This document shows, piece by piece, positions 21,696 through 31,424 of a stretch of 64,000 nt of DNA. The position numbers and the translations under genes are program-made. The notes under the pieces are model-generated. The model had not been told where the DNA came from. It did not search any database and saw nothing but the letters and a program-made list of their open reading frames with translations. Location of the stretch: NCBI GenBank assembly GCA_027563935.2, contig CM050452.1, positions 32,496,850 to 32,560,849 of the forward strand. The letters are read 5' to 3'. The DNA comes from Costus lasius. Its lineage: Eukaryota; Streptophyta; Magnoliopsida; Zingiberales; Costaceae. Numbering within the stretch: the stretch's first letter is position 1; the number at the start of each line of letters is the position of its first letter.

Positions 21696-21923
21696 GTACC
21701 CACTCAGTGGGCACGTCCATCTATCTTCAGACGGTGCGGGATTACACCTGCGTGTTACAGAGTAGGGATTTATCCCTTCTCGTTGCTCAGCATAGCACGT
21801 GGTGGTCCAGGGAGTAGGTCGGGTCAGCTTGACCGTGTTGGCTACATATGTGGCGCATATGGTAGCACATGGAGGCAGCCATCTGTGGGGTCAGAGATTG
21901 TGTTGTACCAACTCAGTTGGCAC
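21696..21923 (+). other. Pair of related palindromic stem motifs in the leader
   Basis: GTACCCACTCAGTGGGCAC (21696-21714) and GTACCAACTCAGTTGGCAC (21905-21923) share flanks and differ by one base on each arm, so pairing is kept (C-G against A-T). Both are present in the other copies. Confidence 0.7.
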
Positions 21924-22180
21924 AGTCTGCTGGACTGCCCAGATGAAGGGGAATCGCACGGGTTGGCGATCGGCGGGGACTGCCTACCAGAAACTAGTGC
22001 TTGTACTCTCTGTGCATCTTATCTCGCCTGAGCGGGACGCGGAGACCAAGTATGAAATCTGGATCCCATCTCACTAAAAGAGTTTTACTCTTTCGGGCTG
22101 TTTTGCTGGATTTTTCACGCCTGATAAAATAGTGAGAAAAAGAATCTTTCTTAAGTCCTGATTGATTCTTATACATTGAT

Positions 22181-22210
22181 ACTGACCTTGCTGTTCTTGC
22201 ATTGTTGTAG
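22181..22210 (+). promoter_or_regulatory. Candidate 3' splice site before gag
   Basis: ACTGAC (branch-like, A at 22185) is followed by a T-rich run and TTGTAG ending at 22210, 21 bp before the gag ATG. The same arrangement is in the other copies. A donor such as ATGTAAGT near 21224 would give an intron within the leader, but this was not tested. Confidence 0.4.
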
Positions 22211-22231
22211 ATACCTGCAGCAACGAACACC

Positions 22232-25200
22232 ATGAACTTCAATGTGCGATCCCTACTGGAAAGGGAGAAGTTTGCTGGGCCGAACTTCTCTGACTGGTTT
22301 GGACACCTTAAGATCGTTCTTAAGGCAGAGAGGAAACTGTATGTCCTCGAGACGGCGATACCGCCGCAGCCCGCTCCGAACGCCGCAAGGGCGGTTCGGG
22401 AAGCCTATGAAAAGCACGTCAATGATAGCATTGATGTCGCTTGCCTGATGCTAGCGTCTATGACGCCACCGCTGCAGCGTCAGCATGAGGATATGTCGGC
22501 TATAGAGATGATAGCGAACCTCAAGATGCTGTATGCTGCACAGGCGAGGACTGAACGCTATAATTTGACAAAGCTCTTCTTTCAGAGCAAACTGGCTGAA
22601 GGGAGCCCAGTGGGAGCTCACGTGCTCAAGATGATTGGGCACAAGGAGGCTCTAGAGAAACTGGGGCATACCATTAACCAGGAGCTTGCTGTGGACATTA
22701 TTCTGCAGTCTCTCCCGCCTTCATTCGACGCGTTCATTATTAATTTTAATATGAACAAAATCGATTGTACTCCGGCAGAGCTGCTGAATATGCTCTTGAC
22801 CACTGAGGAGACTCTGAAGGGTAAGCCTTCAACCTCTGTCTTGATGGTTCCTTCTAGGAACAAGAAGAAGGGGAAGAAGGGCAAGGCCCCGGTCAAGAAT
22901 TACAGCAAGGCTCTGAAGCAGAAGGTGAAGCGGTCTAAGGAATACAGGTGTTTCCACTGTGGCCAGCTGGGTCACTGGAAAAAGGACTGTAAAGCGCTCC
23001 AAGGAGATAAGAGGGGAAGCTTTGCTTCTGGCTCAGGTATATTCGTGACTGAGGTCATGTTTTCTTCTTCTGTATCATGGGTGTTGGACACTGCATGTGG
23101 AGTTCACATTTGTTCAAATGTACAGGAACTCAAGAGAAGAAGGCAGGTGGGACAGCATGAGGTGGACCTACGAGTTGGAAACGGGGCACGGGTTGCTGCT
23201 GTTGCTGTAGGAGACTACTTTATTTCTTTACCATCTGGACTTGTATTGGAACTAAACAGTTGTTACTTTGTTCCCAGTATAACTAAAAATATTATCTCCA
23301 TTCCTGCTCTTGTTAGGAAGGGATTTTCCTTTGAATGCAATATTTCAAAGTGTATTTTGTCTTTTGATAATATTGTTTATGCAACTGGTTCAATTAATAA
23401 TGGGTTATACATGTTGGACATGGAATGTTCGATACAACAAATTGATATTAAGAAAGCCAAGTATGCTGATGACAGCACCTTGCTATGGCATAGTCGTTTA
23501 GGCCATATAAACGAGAAACGCATTAAGCGGTTGCATGAAAATGGACTGCTGGGATCATTCTCCTACAAGGAGATTGATACATGCAAAGCTTGTTTAATGG
23601 GTAAAATGACGAAGTCACCTTTTCCTCACAAAGGTCAAAGGGCTTCAGGTTTACTTGACCTTATACACAGTGATGTGTGTGGGCCTTTTAGTAAACATGC
23701 CAGAGGTGGATATCAGTACTTCATTACCTTTACTGATGATTTCAGTAGATACGGGTATGTCTATCTGATGAGACATAAGAGTGAATCTTTTGACAAGTTC
23801 AAAGAGTTCAAAAATGAAGTACAGAATCAGCTAGGCCGTAATATCAAGGCACTTCGCTCAGATCGAGGTGGTGAATACCTAAGTCATGCATTTACTGACT
23901 ATCTAAAGGAGTGTGGGATTATCTCACAGCTCACTCCGCCTGGAACACCGCAATGGAATGGTGTGTCCGAGAGGAGAAATAGAACGCTACTTGATATGGT
24001 TCGTTCTATGATGAGTCAGGCTACTCTACCCTACTCCTTTTGGGGTTTTGCACTGGAAACAGCTGCAAAGGTACTAAACCGAGTGCCATCCAAGGCAGTT
24101 TCAAAGACGCCATATGAGTTATGGTATGGGAAACAGCCAAGCTTGACATTTGTCAGGATCTGGGGTTGCGAAGCTTATGTAAAGAAGCTCGCCTCTGGGA
24201 AACTAGAGAGTAGATCTGACAAATGTATCTTTGTCGGTTACCCTAAGGAAACTAAGGGTTATTATTTCTTCGATCCCAAGGAGAACAAGGTTTTTGTTGC
24301 TCGGACGGCCATATTTCTTGAGAAGGAATTTCTTCTGCAAGAGGCCAGTGGGAGAGAAATAAAGCTGGATGAGAATCCAGACGAAGGACAAAGTAGTCAA
24401 GCAGAGTTGGATGAGCCTGAGCCGGTAGAACAGGTTATTGAACAACCTGAGGCTCAGATATCACGGGAACCGCGAAGATCGGGTAGGATCCGTCGACAGC
24501 CTGAGCGCTATGACGGAGTCTACATCATTGACAATGATGAACCCCTCACTTATGCGGATGCGGTCAGTGGACCGGAGTCAGCGAGATGGCTTGAAGCTAT
24601 GCGCGCCGAGATGGACTCCATGTCAGATAACCAAGTTTGGGATTTGGTTGATCCGCCTCCGGGAATTATCCCTATAGGCTGTAAATGGATCTTCAAGAAG
24701 AAGATTGACATGGATGGTAACGTGGTTACCTATAAAAGCAGGCTAGTTGCGAAAGGTTTCAAACAAATCTACGGGATAGATTATGATGAAACTTTCTCAC
24801 CTGTAGCTATGTTTAAGTCTATTCGGATTCTTTTCGCGATAGCTGCATATTATGATTATGAGATTTGGCAGATGGATGTGAAAACAGCTTTCCTTAATGG
24901 AAATCTGGATGAGGATGTGTATATGACACAACCAGAAGGTTTCACTAATCCAGCAGATCGTCATAAGATATGCAAGTTAAAGAAGTCTATTTATGGACTT
25001 AAACAAGCATCAAGAAGCTGGAACATTCGTTTTGATGAATCAGTCATTGAATTTGGTTTCATCAAGAACGAGGATGACCCGTGTGTATATAAGAGGTTTA
25101 GTGGGAGCGTGATTACTTTCCTAGTCCTCTACGTCGATGACATCTTGATCATTGGAAACGACATTCCTGAAATGCATGCTGTTAAGGCATGGCTAAGGAA

Positions 25201-26113
25201 ATGTTTCCAGATGAAAGATTTAGGAGAAGCAGCCTATGTGTTAGGTGTGAAGATCTACAGGGATAGATCTAAGAGGCTTCTCGGGCTGTGCCAAAGTACT
25301 TACATCGATAAGGTCCTGGAGAGATTTCATTTAGAGAATTCTAAACGTGGATATCTTCCAGTCAGACATGGTCTGAATCTTTCGAAGAGTCAGTGTCCAC
25401 AAACACAGACTGAGAAAGATGAAATGGACAATACGCCTTATGCTTCGGCTATTGGATCCATTATGTATGCGATGTTGTGTACTCGCCCAGACGTTGCTTA
25501 CGGGTTAAGCGTAACCAGTCGTTACCAGAGTAATCCAGGTGTGGCGCACTGGATTGCAGTCAAGAACATTTTAAAATATCTGCGGAGGACCAAAGATATG
25601 TTCTTGATATATGGTGGTCAGGAAGAACTCAGTATTGAAGGATATACTGACGCTTCGTTCCAGTCTGACCAGGATGATTTCCGATCGCAATCAGGCTATG
25701 TTTTTAGCTTGAATGGAGGTGCAGTGGTGTGGAAGAGTTTCAAACAGTCAACTGTTGCTGATTCCACAACAGAAGCCGAGTATGTTGCAGCCTCGGAAGC
25801 ATCCAAGGAGGCAGTGTGGATTCATAAGTTCGTGAGAGAACTTGGTGTCATTCCTTCGAGTGCAGATCCTTTGGTTATCTTTTGTGATAACACTGGAGCA
25901 ATCGCACAAGCAAAGGAACCACGGTCGCACCAGAAGTCCAAGCACATACAGAGACGGTTTCATTTGATCAGGGAGATCATAGATCGAGGCGAGATCAAAG
26001 TCTGCAAGGTTCATACAGATGACAATCTGGCAGACCCGCTTACCAAGCCTCTGGCGCAGCAGAAGCATGAGAAGCACTGTAATAATATGGGTTTGAGATT
26101 TCTCAACCATTAG
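22232..26113 (+). CDS. COP4 gag-pol polyprotein, 1293 aa, intact
   Basis: One frame from ATG to TAG. Gag occupies about residues 1-235. The zinc knuckle CFHCGQLGHWKKDC is at 240-253, with C240, C243, H248 and C253. The protease has Asp286 in LDTACG. Integrase has its HHCC part from His420 and the triad Asp481, Asp544 and Glu580, 35 residues apart for the last two. Reverse transcriptase has Asp882 in QMDVKTAF and Asp969-Asp970 in YVDD. RNase H has Asp1140, Glu1181 and Asp1219. All expected catalytic residues are present. With LTRs that look identical, this copy has every visible part needed for mobility. One oddity is Ser where sisters have Gly in the YKGRLVAKG region. The polyprotein acts in cytoplasmic virus-like particles and then in the nucleus during integration (family knowledge). 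Confidence 0.96.
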   Translation: MNFNVRSLLEREKFAGPNFSDWFGHLKIVLKAERKLYVLETAIPPQPAPNAARAVREAYEKHVNDSIDVACLMLASMTPPLQRQHEDMSAIEMIANLKMLYAAQARTERYNLTKLFFQSKLAEGSPVGAHVLKMIGHKEALEKLGHTINQELAVDIILQSLPPSFDAFIINFNMNKIDCTPAELLNMLLTTEETLKGKPSTSVLMVPSRNKKKGKKGKAPVKNYSKALKQKVKRSKEYRCFHCGQLGHWKKDCKALQGDKRGSFASGSGIFVTEVMFSSSVSWVLDTACGVHICSNVQELKRRRQVGQHEVDLRVGNGARVAAVAVGDYFISLPSGLVLELNSCYFVPSITKNIISIPALVRKGFSFECNISKCILSFDNIVYATGSINNGLYMLDMECSIQQIDIKKAKYADDSTLLWHSRLGHINEKRIKRLHENGLLGSFSYKEIDTCKACLMGKMTKSPFPHKGQRASGLLDLIHSDVCGPFSKHARGGYQYFITFTDDFSRYGYVYLMRHKSESFDKFKEFKNEVQNQLGRNIKALRSDRGGEYLSHAFTDYLKECGIISQLTPPGTPQWNGVSERRNRTLLDMVRSMMSQATLPYSFWGFALETAAKVLNRVPSKAVSKTPYELWYGKQPSLTFVRIWGCEAYVKKLASGKLESRSDKCIFVGYPKETKGYYFFDPKENKVFVARTAIFLEKEFLLQEASGREIKLDENPDEGQSSQAELDEPEPVEQVIEQPEAQISREPRRSGRIRRQPERYDGVYIIDNDEPLTYADAVSGPESARWLEAMRAEMDSMSDNQVWDLVDPPPGIIPIGCKWIFKKKIDMDGNVVTYKSRLVAKGFKQIYGIDYDETFSPVAMFKSIRILFAIAAYYDYEIWQMDVKTAFLNGNLDEDVYMTQPEGFTNPADRHKICKLKKSIYGLKQASRSWNIRFDESVIEFGFIKNEDDPCVYKRFSGSVITFLVLYVDDILIIGNDIPEMHAVKAWLRKCFQMKDLGEAAYVLGVKIYRDRSKRLLGLCQSTYIDKVLERFHLENSKRGYLPVRHGLNLSKSQCPQTQTEKDEMDNTPYASAIGSIMYAMLCTRPDVAYGLSVTSRYQSNPGVAHWIAVKNILKYLRRTKDMFLIYGGQEELSIEGYTDASFQSDQDDFRSQSGYVFSLNGGAVVWKSFKQSTVADSTTEAEYVAASEASKEAVWIHKFVRELGVIPSSADPLVIFCDNTGAIAQAKEPRSHQKSKHIQRRFHLIREIIDRGEIKVCKVHTDDNLADPLTKPLAQQKHEKHCNNMGLRFLNH

Positions 26114-26124
26114 ATTAAGTGCAA

Positions 26125-26132
26125 GTGGGAGA
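26125..26132 (+). other. COP4 polypurine tract
   Basis: GTGGGAGA one base before the 3' LTR, about 12 bp after the gag-pol stop. Confidence 0.87.
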
Positions 26133-26133
26133 T

Positions 26134-27836
26134 TGTTGGGGTATGCCCTTAAGGCTAATGTTTGAGGCCTATGGGAATGTATCTGTATCATGTAATAAAC
26201 TCTTATGTTTATAAAGGCATGGTTGTTATTCAGTTAGCTACATTGTCTGCTGCAATATATGTTCTTCTGAATAATGTCTCAAAGCTGTTCAGCTGGGCTG
26301 ACATGCTATTAAGTCCTTAGTCGATGTATCTTGGTGAACATGAGACAGCCTTGATATTGTTAAGACTAATATGTGTTCTAATCTTATAGGATGCTTCGAG
26401 CATGGAATAAGATGTAGACTCATGGGTACATGGGATGTACTGGACAGACCCTACTAGGATGTTCAATTGTTTGTCACAATGTGAATATTCCTTGATTATG
26501 ACAAGTGGCACATTTCCTCTGACTTGAGATCACTTGTGTTTTCTAAATGATGATTGTCATTGTTTTGAGATAGTTCAATATCGTTTGAAACATAATGATT
26601 ATAGACTATCTTGGATGATGAGCTTGAGTCAGGTTAGGGCACTAGTGATAGACATAGGATTGCCGTCTCCTTGTTTAAGGAGTGTGATGTTCTAAAGGGG
26701 CCCCCTGGATGAGATGATTGAGAGAGTGTATGGCCATACCCAGGTGACTATGATCATCTGATCTAATCATGCTCATCATATTGGAATTACAAGCTTGACA
26801 GGCTTGTCCAATAAGAACATCCAGTGGCAAAGGAAAAATGCATGCCTTGTGATTTGATTCACACTTGTGCTGTTTTTGGGTGTAGTCTTGGAAGACTCTT
26901 TTCTTTATATCGGGAGACAGTGATGTGTTGCTAGATACCTCTCACTGATCGTGATAACGTAAGTTGTCGTTACCGACATTTAAAGGAAACCCTTTGGGTC
27001 GCACAATTTGATGATATGGCTTACTTAAGTCAGATCGTGTGGACTGAATTATTTGGGTTCAGTTTAAAGGGATTTAATCTCTGATTGTAAGTGAGATCTG
27101 GTCTGATCATGTTTGATTGATTAGGGCTTGAGATCGGTAAGCTTTGATCGAGAGAATGCATGCCAGATCGGTCAGATCAGGGGCATCGTTGAGATCGACG
27201 GTTAGATCGTGAACCTTAGGGTTTATTTAAGATCTAGACTAGATCATTGGCTTGATTGGTTCTTAAACCGAACCAAAGTGAACCGGCTCACTAAATGAGC
27301 GCTTGGTTCATAGGGAGAGGAGTAGGCGACAAGTTCACTTGGCGTGAACGTTGTGGTGAGGAGTGGTTACTATTTTTAGTAACCATGATCTCCACTTGAG
27401 GGGGCTCTCGTCCGAATAGAGTATGCTCTATTTTCGCCACTTCCCATATTCCTCTCGCCCATATTCCTCTCGACATTCTTGTGTGAGTGCAGCGACGCTT
27501 GACGGATTGAGGAGGATTCGGCCAAGAGAGATTGACATCTCATTTTCCCTTCACTCGTCAAAGGACCTCTTGGAACCTTGCTAGCACAAGGAGCACCAAG
27601 AGAGATAGCGACATCATCTTGTGTGTGACGACAAGGAGAAGATCTCGTTTGATCTTTACTTCCAAGGTGCCATCTAGAAATGGCAATGGTATGGATCGAA
27701 TCATCTCTTATGCAATCGGTTTTTCCTTTAAGTTGATTATATAAGGTGCATGCGATTCTTAGAGACCCTATCCGCTGCTTGAAATTTGTTTTGCACCATG
27801 CTGGGTTTCGCCCCCCTCTTGAAAGGGGTTCCTACA
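26134..27836 (+). repeat. COP4 3' LTR
   Basis: 1703 bp, and no mismatch to 18703-20405 was found on reading. It ends CCTACA, followed by TGAGC. Confidence 0.95.
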
Positions 27837-27841
27837 TGAGC

Positions 27842-28397
27842 ATCGCAAGGTTCCAGCGTTGAAGAAGATCAGTGTTGTGCAAAGAGATTGGTATTTCCTT
27901 TGTTGGCTGCAAGCATGGGAAGGTTCCTACGTGAGATTGGCATTGAAGCTTTTCTTCCTTCGATTGCTTGAGAGACGTTATTACACCTTCCTTTGTGAGG
28001 TGCCAAGGGAAGACGTTGGAGAGATGTGAACGTTGCAGCTTCCATCTTGAGCAGCAAGGGGGGAAACGTTGAAGATTTCCTTCGCTGCAACTTCCATATT
28101 TGCAGCGTTGAGTGTTGACTGAAGTTGACACTGGCTGGCGTGTCACGAGAGCTTTAGCTGGCTGACGCATGATTTGTTTGGTTTGCCGTTGATGCAGGTC
28201 ACGTTTTGGAATTGATTCCCGCAACTTATGAGCTTGAATGTCTTGAGTTTATTGAGGGGTTGAAGTAGTCATCTACTAATTATTGAGCTAGCTTTATAAG
28301 TGAGTTTGCTAGCTTATTCGCAAGACTCTGAGCCTTCGTCTATGACAATCGTAAACTCCACTTGTACCATCGTGGTTTGTGGTCTCTGCCCCCATCA
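27842..28397 (-). repeat. GYP1 5' LTR (right copy), second surviving part
   Basis: Continues the LTR after COP4 with ATCGCAAGG. It matches 2958-3177 and then 12275-12605 of the left LTR without the COP2 interruption, so it shows the empty COP2 site (GGGGGAAACG near 28062-28070). It ends CCCCCATCA, then GAGGA. Confidence 0.86.
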
Positions 28398-28402
28398 GAG
28401 GA

Positions 28403-28878
28403 GAAGTCTCCGAGAGACTCACGCGGGGAGACTTCATTCGCAAGCTTGGAGCTTGGTGTTTTTCTCCCTTTGAGACTCTCGCTTGGAGACATGATTCGCA
28501 AGCTTGGAGCTTGGTGATTTCTCTTTCATTCGCAAGGTTAGACCTTGGTGAGTTTCCATCATCCCTCTCCTTGGCATCTTCTCTTGGAAGTTGGCGCAAG
28601 TTCTTGAGGACTCCCATAGGCGTGGATCTTCTTCCCGAGGCTAGCACCAGGCATGGAAGAAGAGAACTCGAGCGTCGGCTGTCTGCGAGACTGCAGAGGG
28701 CAAAAATTTGGGCGCCTGCATCACATCCTCCTTCCTCGCTGCAAGGTATCATCTCCTACTCACCGTGTCGATTCCCTCGCAAGACTCGATCTTTTGGGTT
28801 TTTGGGACTGGCCTATTTCGGGGATTGCTTCCACTGTGCTTGTCTATAAAATTTTAAAATCCCTGGGGTTTCCCAACA
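28403..28878 (+). repeat. COP1 3' LTR, second part
   Basis: Continues COP1 after the second GAGGA and ends GGGGTTTCCCAACA. Frames of 77 to 156 codons cross it but show no family resemblance. It includes three hairpin-forming repeats (28436-28550). Confidence 0.82.
28436..28550 (+). repeat. Three hairpin repeats in the COP1 LTR
   Basis: ATTCGCAAGCTTGGAGCTTG occurs at 28436 and 28494, and a variant, ATTCGCAAGGTTAGACCTTG, at 28528. Each contains a perfect 6-bp stem with a 3-base loop. The third has changed one base on both arms and still pairs. Confidence 0.82.
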
Positions 28879-28883
28879 GGAGC

Positions 28884-31424
28884 TGATCCGCCGCACCACC
28901 GCGTAGGGTCCCATGTAACACGTCCAGAGCTTAAAATGTGCTCTGTTAGACAGGCGCTCGGGGTGGATACGTACCCTCACCAGCTCACCTACAGAAAAAT
29001 GATGTGGCCTACGATGCGCGTTGGCCTTCATTGCATTGTGAGTGTCACCCAAATAGATACGACGCCAAACCTCATCATGTAAACTAGCGATATGCTGCGC
29101 AAAGGAGTATGCATGCGTGGAAAGATGGGACTCCATGGGGAGGTCATGCATGTCGATGGGTTTATGCGGCTGATGACCCGTGACAATCTGGAAAGGACTG
29201 AGACTCGTAGACCTATTAGAGCACTATTGTACGCAAACTCGACCATGGGCAGGATGGAATCCCAACACTGATGAGGCAACGGAGGAGAATGCCCAAGCTA
29301 CGGTTAACGACTTCGGTTTGCCCATTGGTTTGGGGGTGATACGTCTTGGAGAATTTTAGAGTGGTGCCCAAGAGGGCCCAAAGTGAGTGCCAAAAGTGGC
29401 TCACAAACCGCGTGTCGCGGTTAGAAACAATGGTTGACGGGAGGCCATGGAGATGCATGATCTCCCTGACAAAAAGGTGTGCCACGTGGGAAGCATCCGG
29501 AGTGCGCGAACAAGGGATAAAGTGGGCCATCTTCGAAAACCGATCTACGACCACATAGACGGAATTGAAGTAGGAGGCAGTCCGGGCAACCCAAGGACAA
29601 AGTCCATGCTCAGGTCGCGCCACGGGCCTTCGGCCACAAGCAATGGGGTGTAGAGACCCGTGTTCGGAGGACGGGGTTTGGCTAACTGACACGTGCCACA
29701 AGGGCGCATAGTGCGCTCGACATCCTTGCGAAGGGAAGGCCAAAACAAGCGTTCCTCCGCCATTTCAAGAGTCTTGTCGTGGCCGTAGAGACCGGCAACA
29801 CCACCCGCGTGCAGCTCGAGCAAGAGATGGTCTCGAAGCGATGATCGGGGAATGCACAAGCAATTCCCCAGGAAAAGGTAACCCTCGCACAACTGATATG
29901 GGGACTCAGGATCTGGGGACTCGGTCAAGGCGGCGTAGATGGGACCAAAATCAGAGCACATAGTGTATTCATCTTTGTCATGGTCAAAAGTGTTGACACG
30001 GGTACGCATCACACACAAAAGTGAACAGACCCGACTTAAGGCATCCGCAACGATATTCTCCCTACCCACCTTGTGATTGATCATGAAGGTGTATTGCTGT
30101 AGGTACTCAACCCACTTAGCATGGCGGCCGCCCAACTTCTTTTGGGCATTAAGAAAAGATAGTGCCTGATGGTCGCTATACAACACGAACTCGCGGTGGA
30201 GGAGATAGTGCCTCCACTGCCATAGGGACTGAACAATGGCATAGAACTCTTTGTCGTATGTTGAATAACGTTGTCGGACAGCGTTCAGTTTCTCGCTGAA
30301 GAAGGCCACAGGGTGACCCTCTTGGTTAAGGGGACCACCGATGCCCGTACCGGAGGCATCGCACGTGACCTCGAAGACTTTGGAGAAGTCAGGGAGTCGC
30401 AAGATAGGGGCGGTGGTCAAGGCATCCTTAAGCGCGTCGAAAGCTCGTTGAGTGGCAGGGGTCCACTCAAACTCATCCTTAGAGAGACGTTGGGTTAAGG
30501 GGGTTGCGATCGTGCTAAACCCGTGGATAAACCGACGGTAGAAACCCACAAGACCCATGAAACTGCGGACCTCAGTGATGGTGCGAGGCTTAGGCCAATG
30601 CTGTATGGCCTCAACCTTGGTCGGACACAATATACCCAAGAAAATACACGCTGCTGGTCAAAAAAGCGCACTTCTTCGTGTTAAGGAAGAGGTGCTCTTT
30701 GCGCAGGAGTTCGAAAGTGGAGCGAAGATACTCCAAGTGTTCATCGTGGGTCCGACTATAGATCAGGATGTCGTCGAAGTAGACAACCAAAAATTTGCCC
30801 ATATATGGCTCGAGGACGTGACTCATCAAGCGCATGAATGTAGAAGGGGCATTGGACAACCCAAATGGCATGACAAGCCATTCGTAAAGACCGTCCTTAG
30901 TCTTAAATGTGGTCTTTCACTCATCGCTCTCGCGAATGCGAACTTGGTGATATCCGCTTTGGAGGTCAAGCTTGGAAAACCATGACACGCCGGAGATCAA
31001 ATCCAACATGTCGTCAAGCCAAGGAATGGGAAACCTATAATTGACGGTGATCCTATTAATGACGTGGCTATCGACACACATGCGCTGCGACCCATCCTTT
31101 TTGGGCGTGAGAAGCGCGGGAACGACGTAAAGGCTGAGACTCTCGCGGATGTACCCCTTAGTGAGGAGATCATCCACTTGACGCTGCAGTTCAGCGTGCT
31201 CCGTGGGGTTGAGACGATGATGGGGCAAGTTAGGGAGGGGTGCTCCCTGGATGAGGTCAATCACGTGTTGGATTTCCCTTTCCGGAGGAAGGCCATGAGG
31301 CAAATCCTCGGGGCTAAAATCACCATACTCGGCAAGGAGGGAAAACACCTCAACGGGAGGCGCCGGATCAAGGCAAGGGATAGAAACCTGCACTTCGCGC
31401 AGCATGAGCGCGTAGACGGTCTTG
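28884..31424 (-). pseudogene. GYP2 pol: reverse transcriptase, RNase H, integrase, broken
   Basis: From 31405 down the frame shows LTPKKDGSQRMCVDS and KLDLQSGYHQ, then MPFGLSNAP and YFDDIL (catalytic Asp pair), all Ty3/gypsy RT landmarks. RNase H follows ([31 protein letters not shown]). Next are the integrase zinc segment (CGTCQLAKP) and core ([12 protein letters not shown], then VSNRDTRF and HPQTNGQTEVVNR). The last part, IHPERL...GPYAVVRRI, runs into COP1. Breaks include TGA at 30914-30916 where the family has Trp (DEWKT), frameshifts near 30630, 29570, 29290 and 29200, and a frame change from protease near 31430. The second integrase Asp, normally SDRD, reads SNRD. It cannot be functional. 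Confidence 0.9.

Larger units (their letters stand above)
20419..22231 (+). other. COP4 untranslated leader
   Basis: About 1.8 kb without an obvious coding role. In order it holds AT-rich and tetramer-rich sequence, a tRNA-like module (21299-21365), two related dyads (21696-21714 and 21905-21923), overlapping small frames of 82 and 92 codons in different phases (21783-22031 and 21799-22077), and an acceptor-like segment ending at 22210. Because both phases are open, the small frames may be by-products of conserved RNA sequence rather than genes. Confidence 0.78.
18703..27836 (+). mobile_element. COP4: complete, very recent Ty1/copia retrotransposon, Angela-like
   Basis: 9134 bp with TSD TGAGC (18698-18702 and 27837-27841), two 1703-bp LTRs, tRNA-iMet primer site, 1.8-kb leader, one intact gag-pol frame and polypurine tract. 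Reading the two LTRs side by side I found no difference, which would make this the youngest insertion here. It lies in the right LTR of GYP1; the empty site can be read in the left LTR around 2948-2957. Confidence 0.96.
1411..28397 (-). mobile_element. GYP1: Ty3/gypsy retrotransposon, mostly deleted, with COP2, COP3 and COP4 nested
   Basis: The outer limits are set by GAGGA at 1406-1410 and 28398-28402 and by LTR ends TGATG...CATCA. Two LTR copies were recognised because 2444-3177 plus 12275-12605 matches 18194-18702 plus 27842-28397 for about 1065 bp, at roughly 98% by eye. Only about 430 bp of interior survives (12606-13037), next to a purine tract that marks the 3' end on the minus strand. 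The rest of the interior, with the first 1033 bp of the right LTR, is missing. Calling it gypsy rests on the surviving pol tail and overall form, since no RT is left. Confidence 0.78.
1..28878 (+). mobile_element. COP1: Ty1/copia retrotransposon, 3' end only, split by GYP1
   Basis: Only the last 60 codons of pol, the polypurine tract (GTGGGAGA, 195-202) and the 3' LTR lie in the window; the 5' part is left of base 1. The LTR starts TGTTGG at 204 and ends CCCAACA at 28878. It is interrupted by GYP1 from 1411 to 28397 plus a GAGGA duplication. Without the insert the LTR is 1683 bp, like its relatives (1648-1719 bp). The base after its end, 28879, begins GYP2 pol, so COP1 inserted in GYP2. Its TSD should be GGAGC (28879-28883), but the left copy is outside the window. 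Confidence 0.88.

Noticed and set aside
28309..28886. Frames of 77-156 codons on both strands as a candidate gene
   Set aside because: They span the GYP1/COP1 border and repeats, and are composed of LTR sequence.
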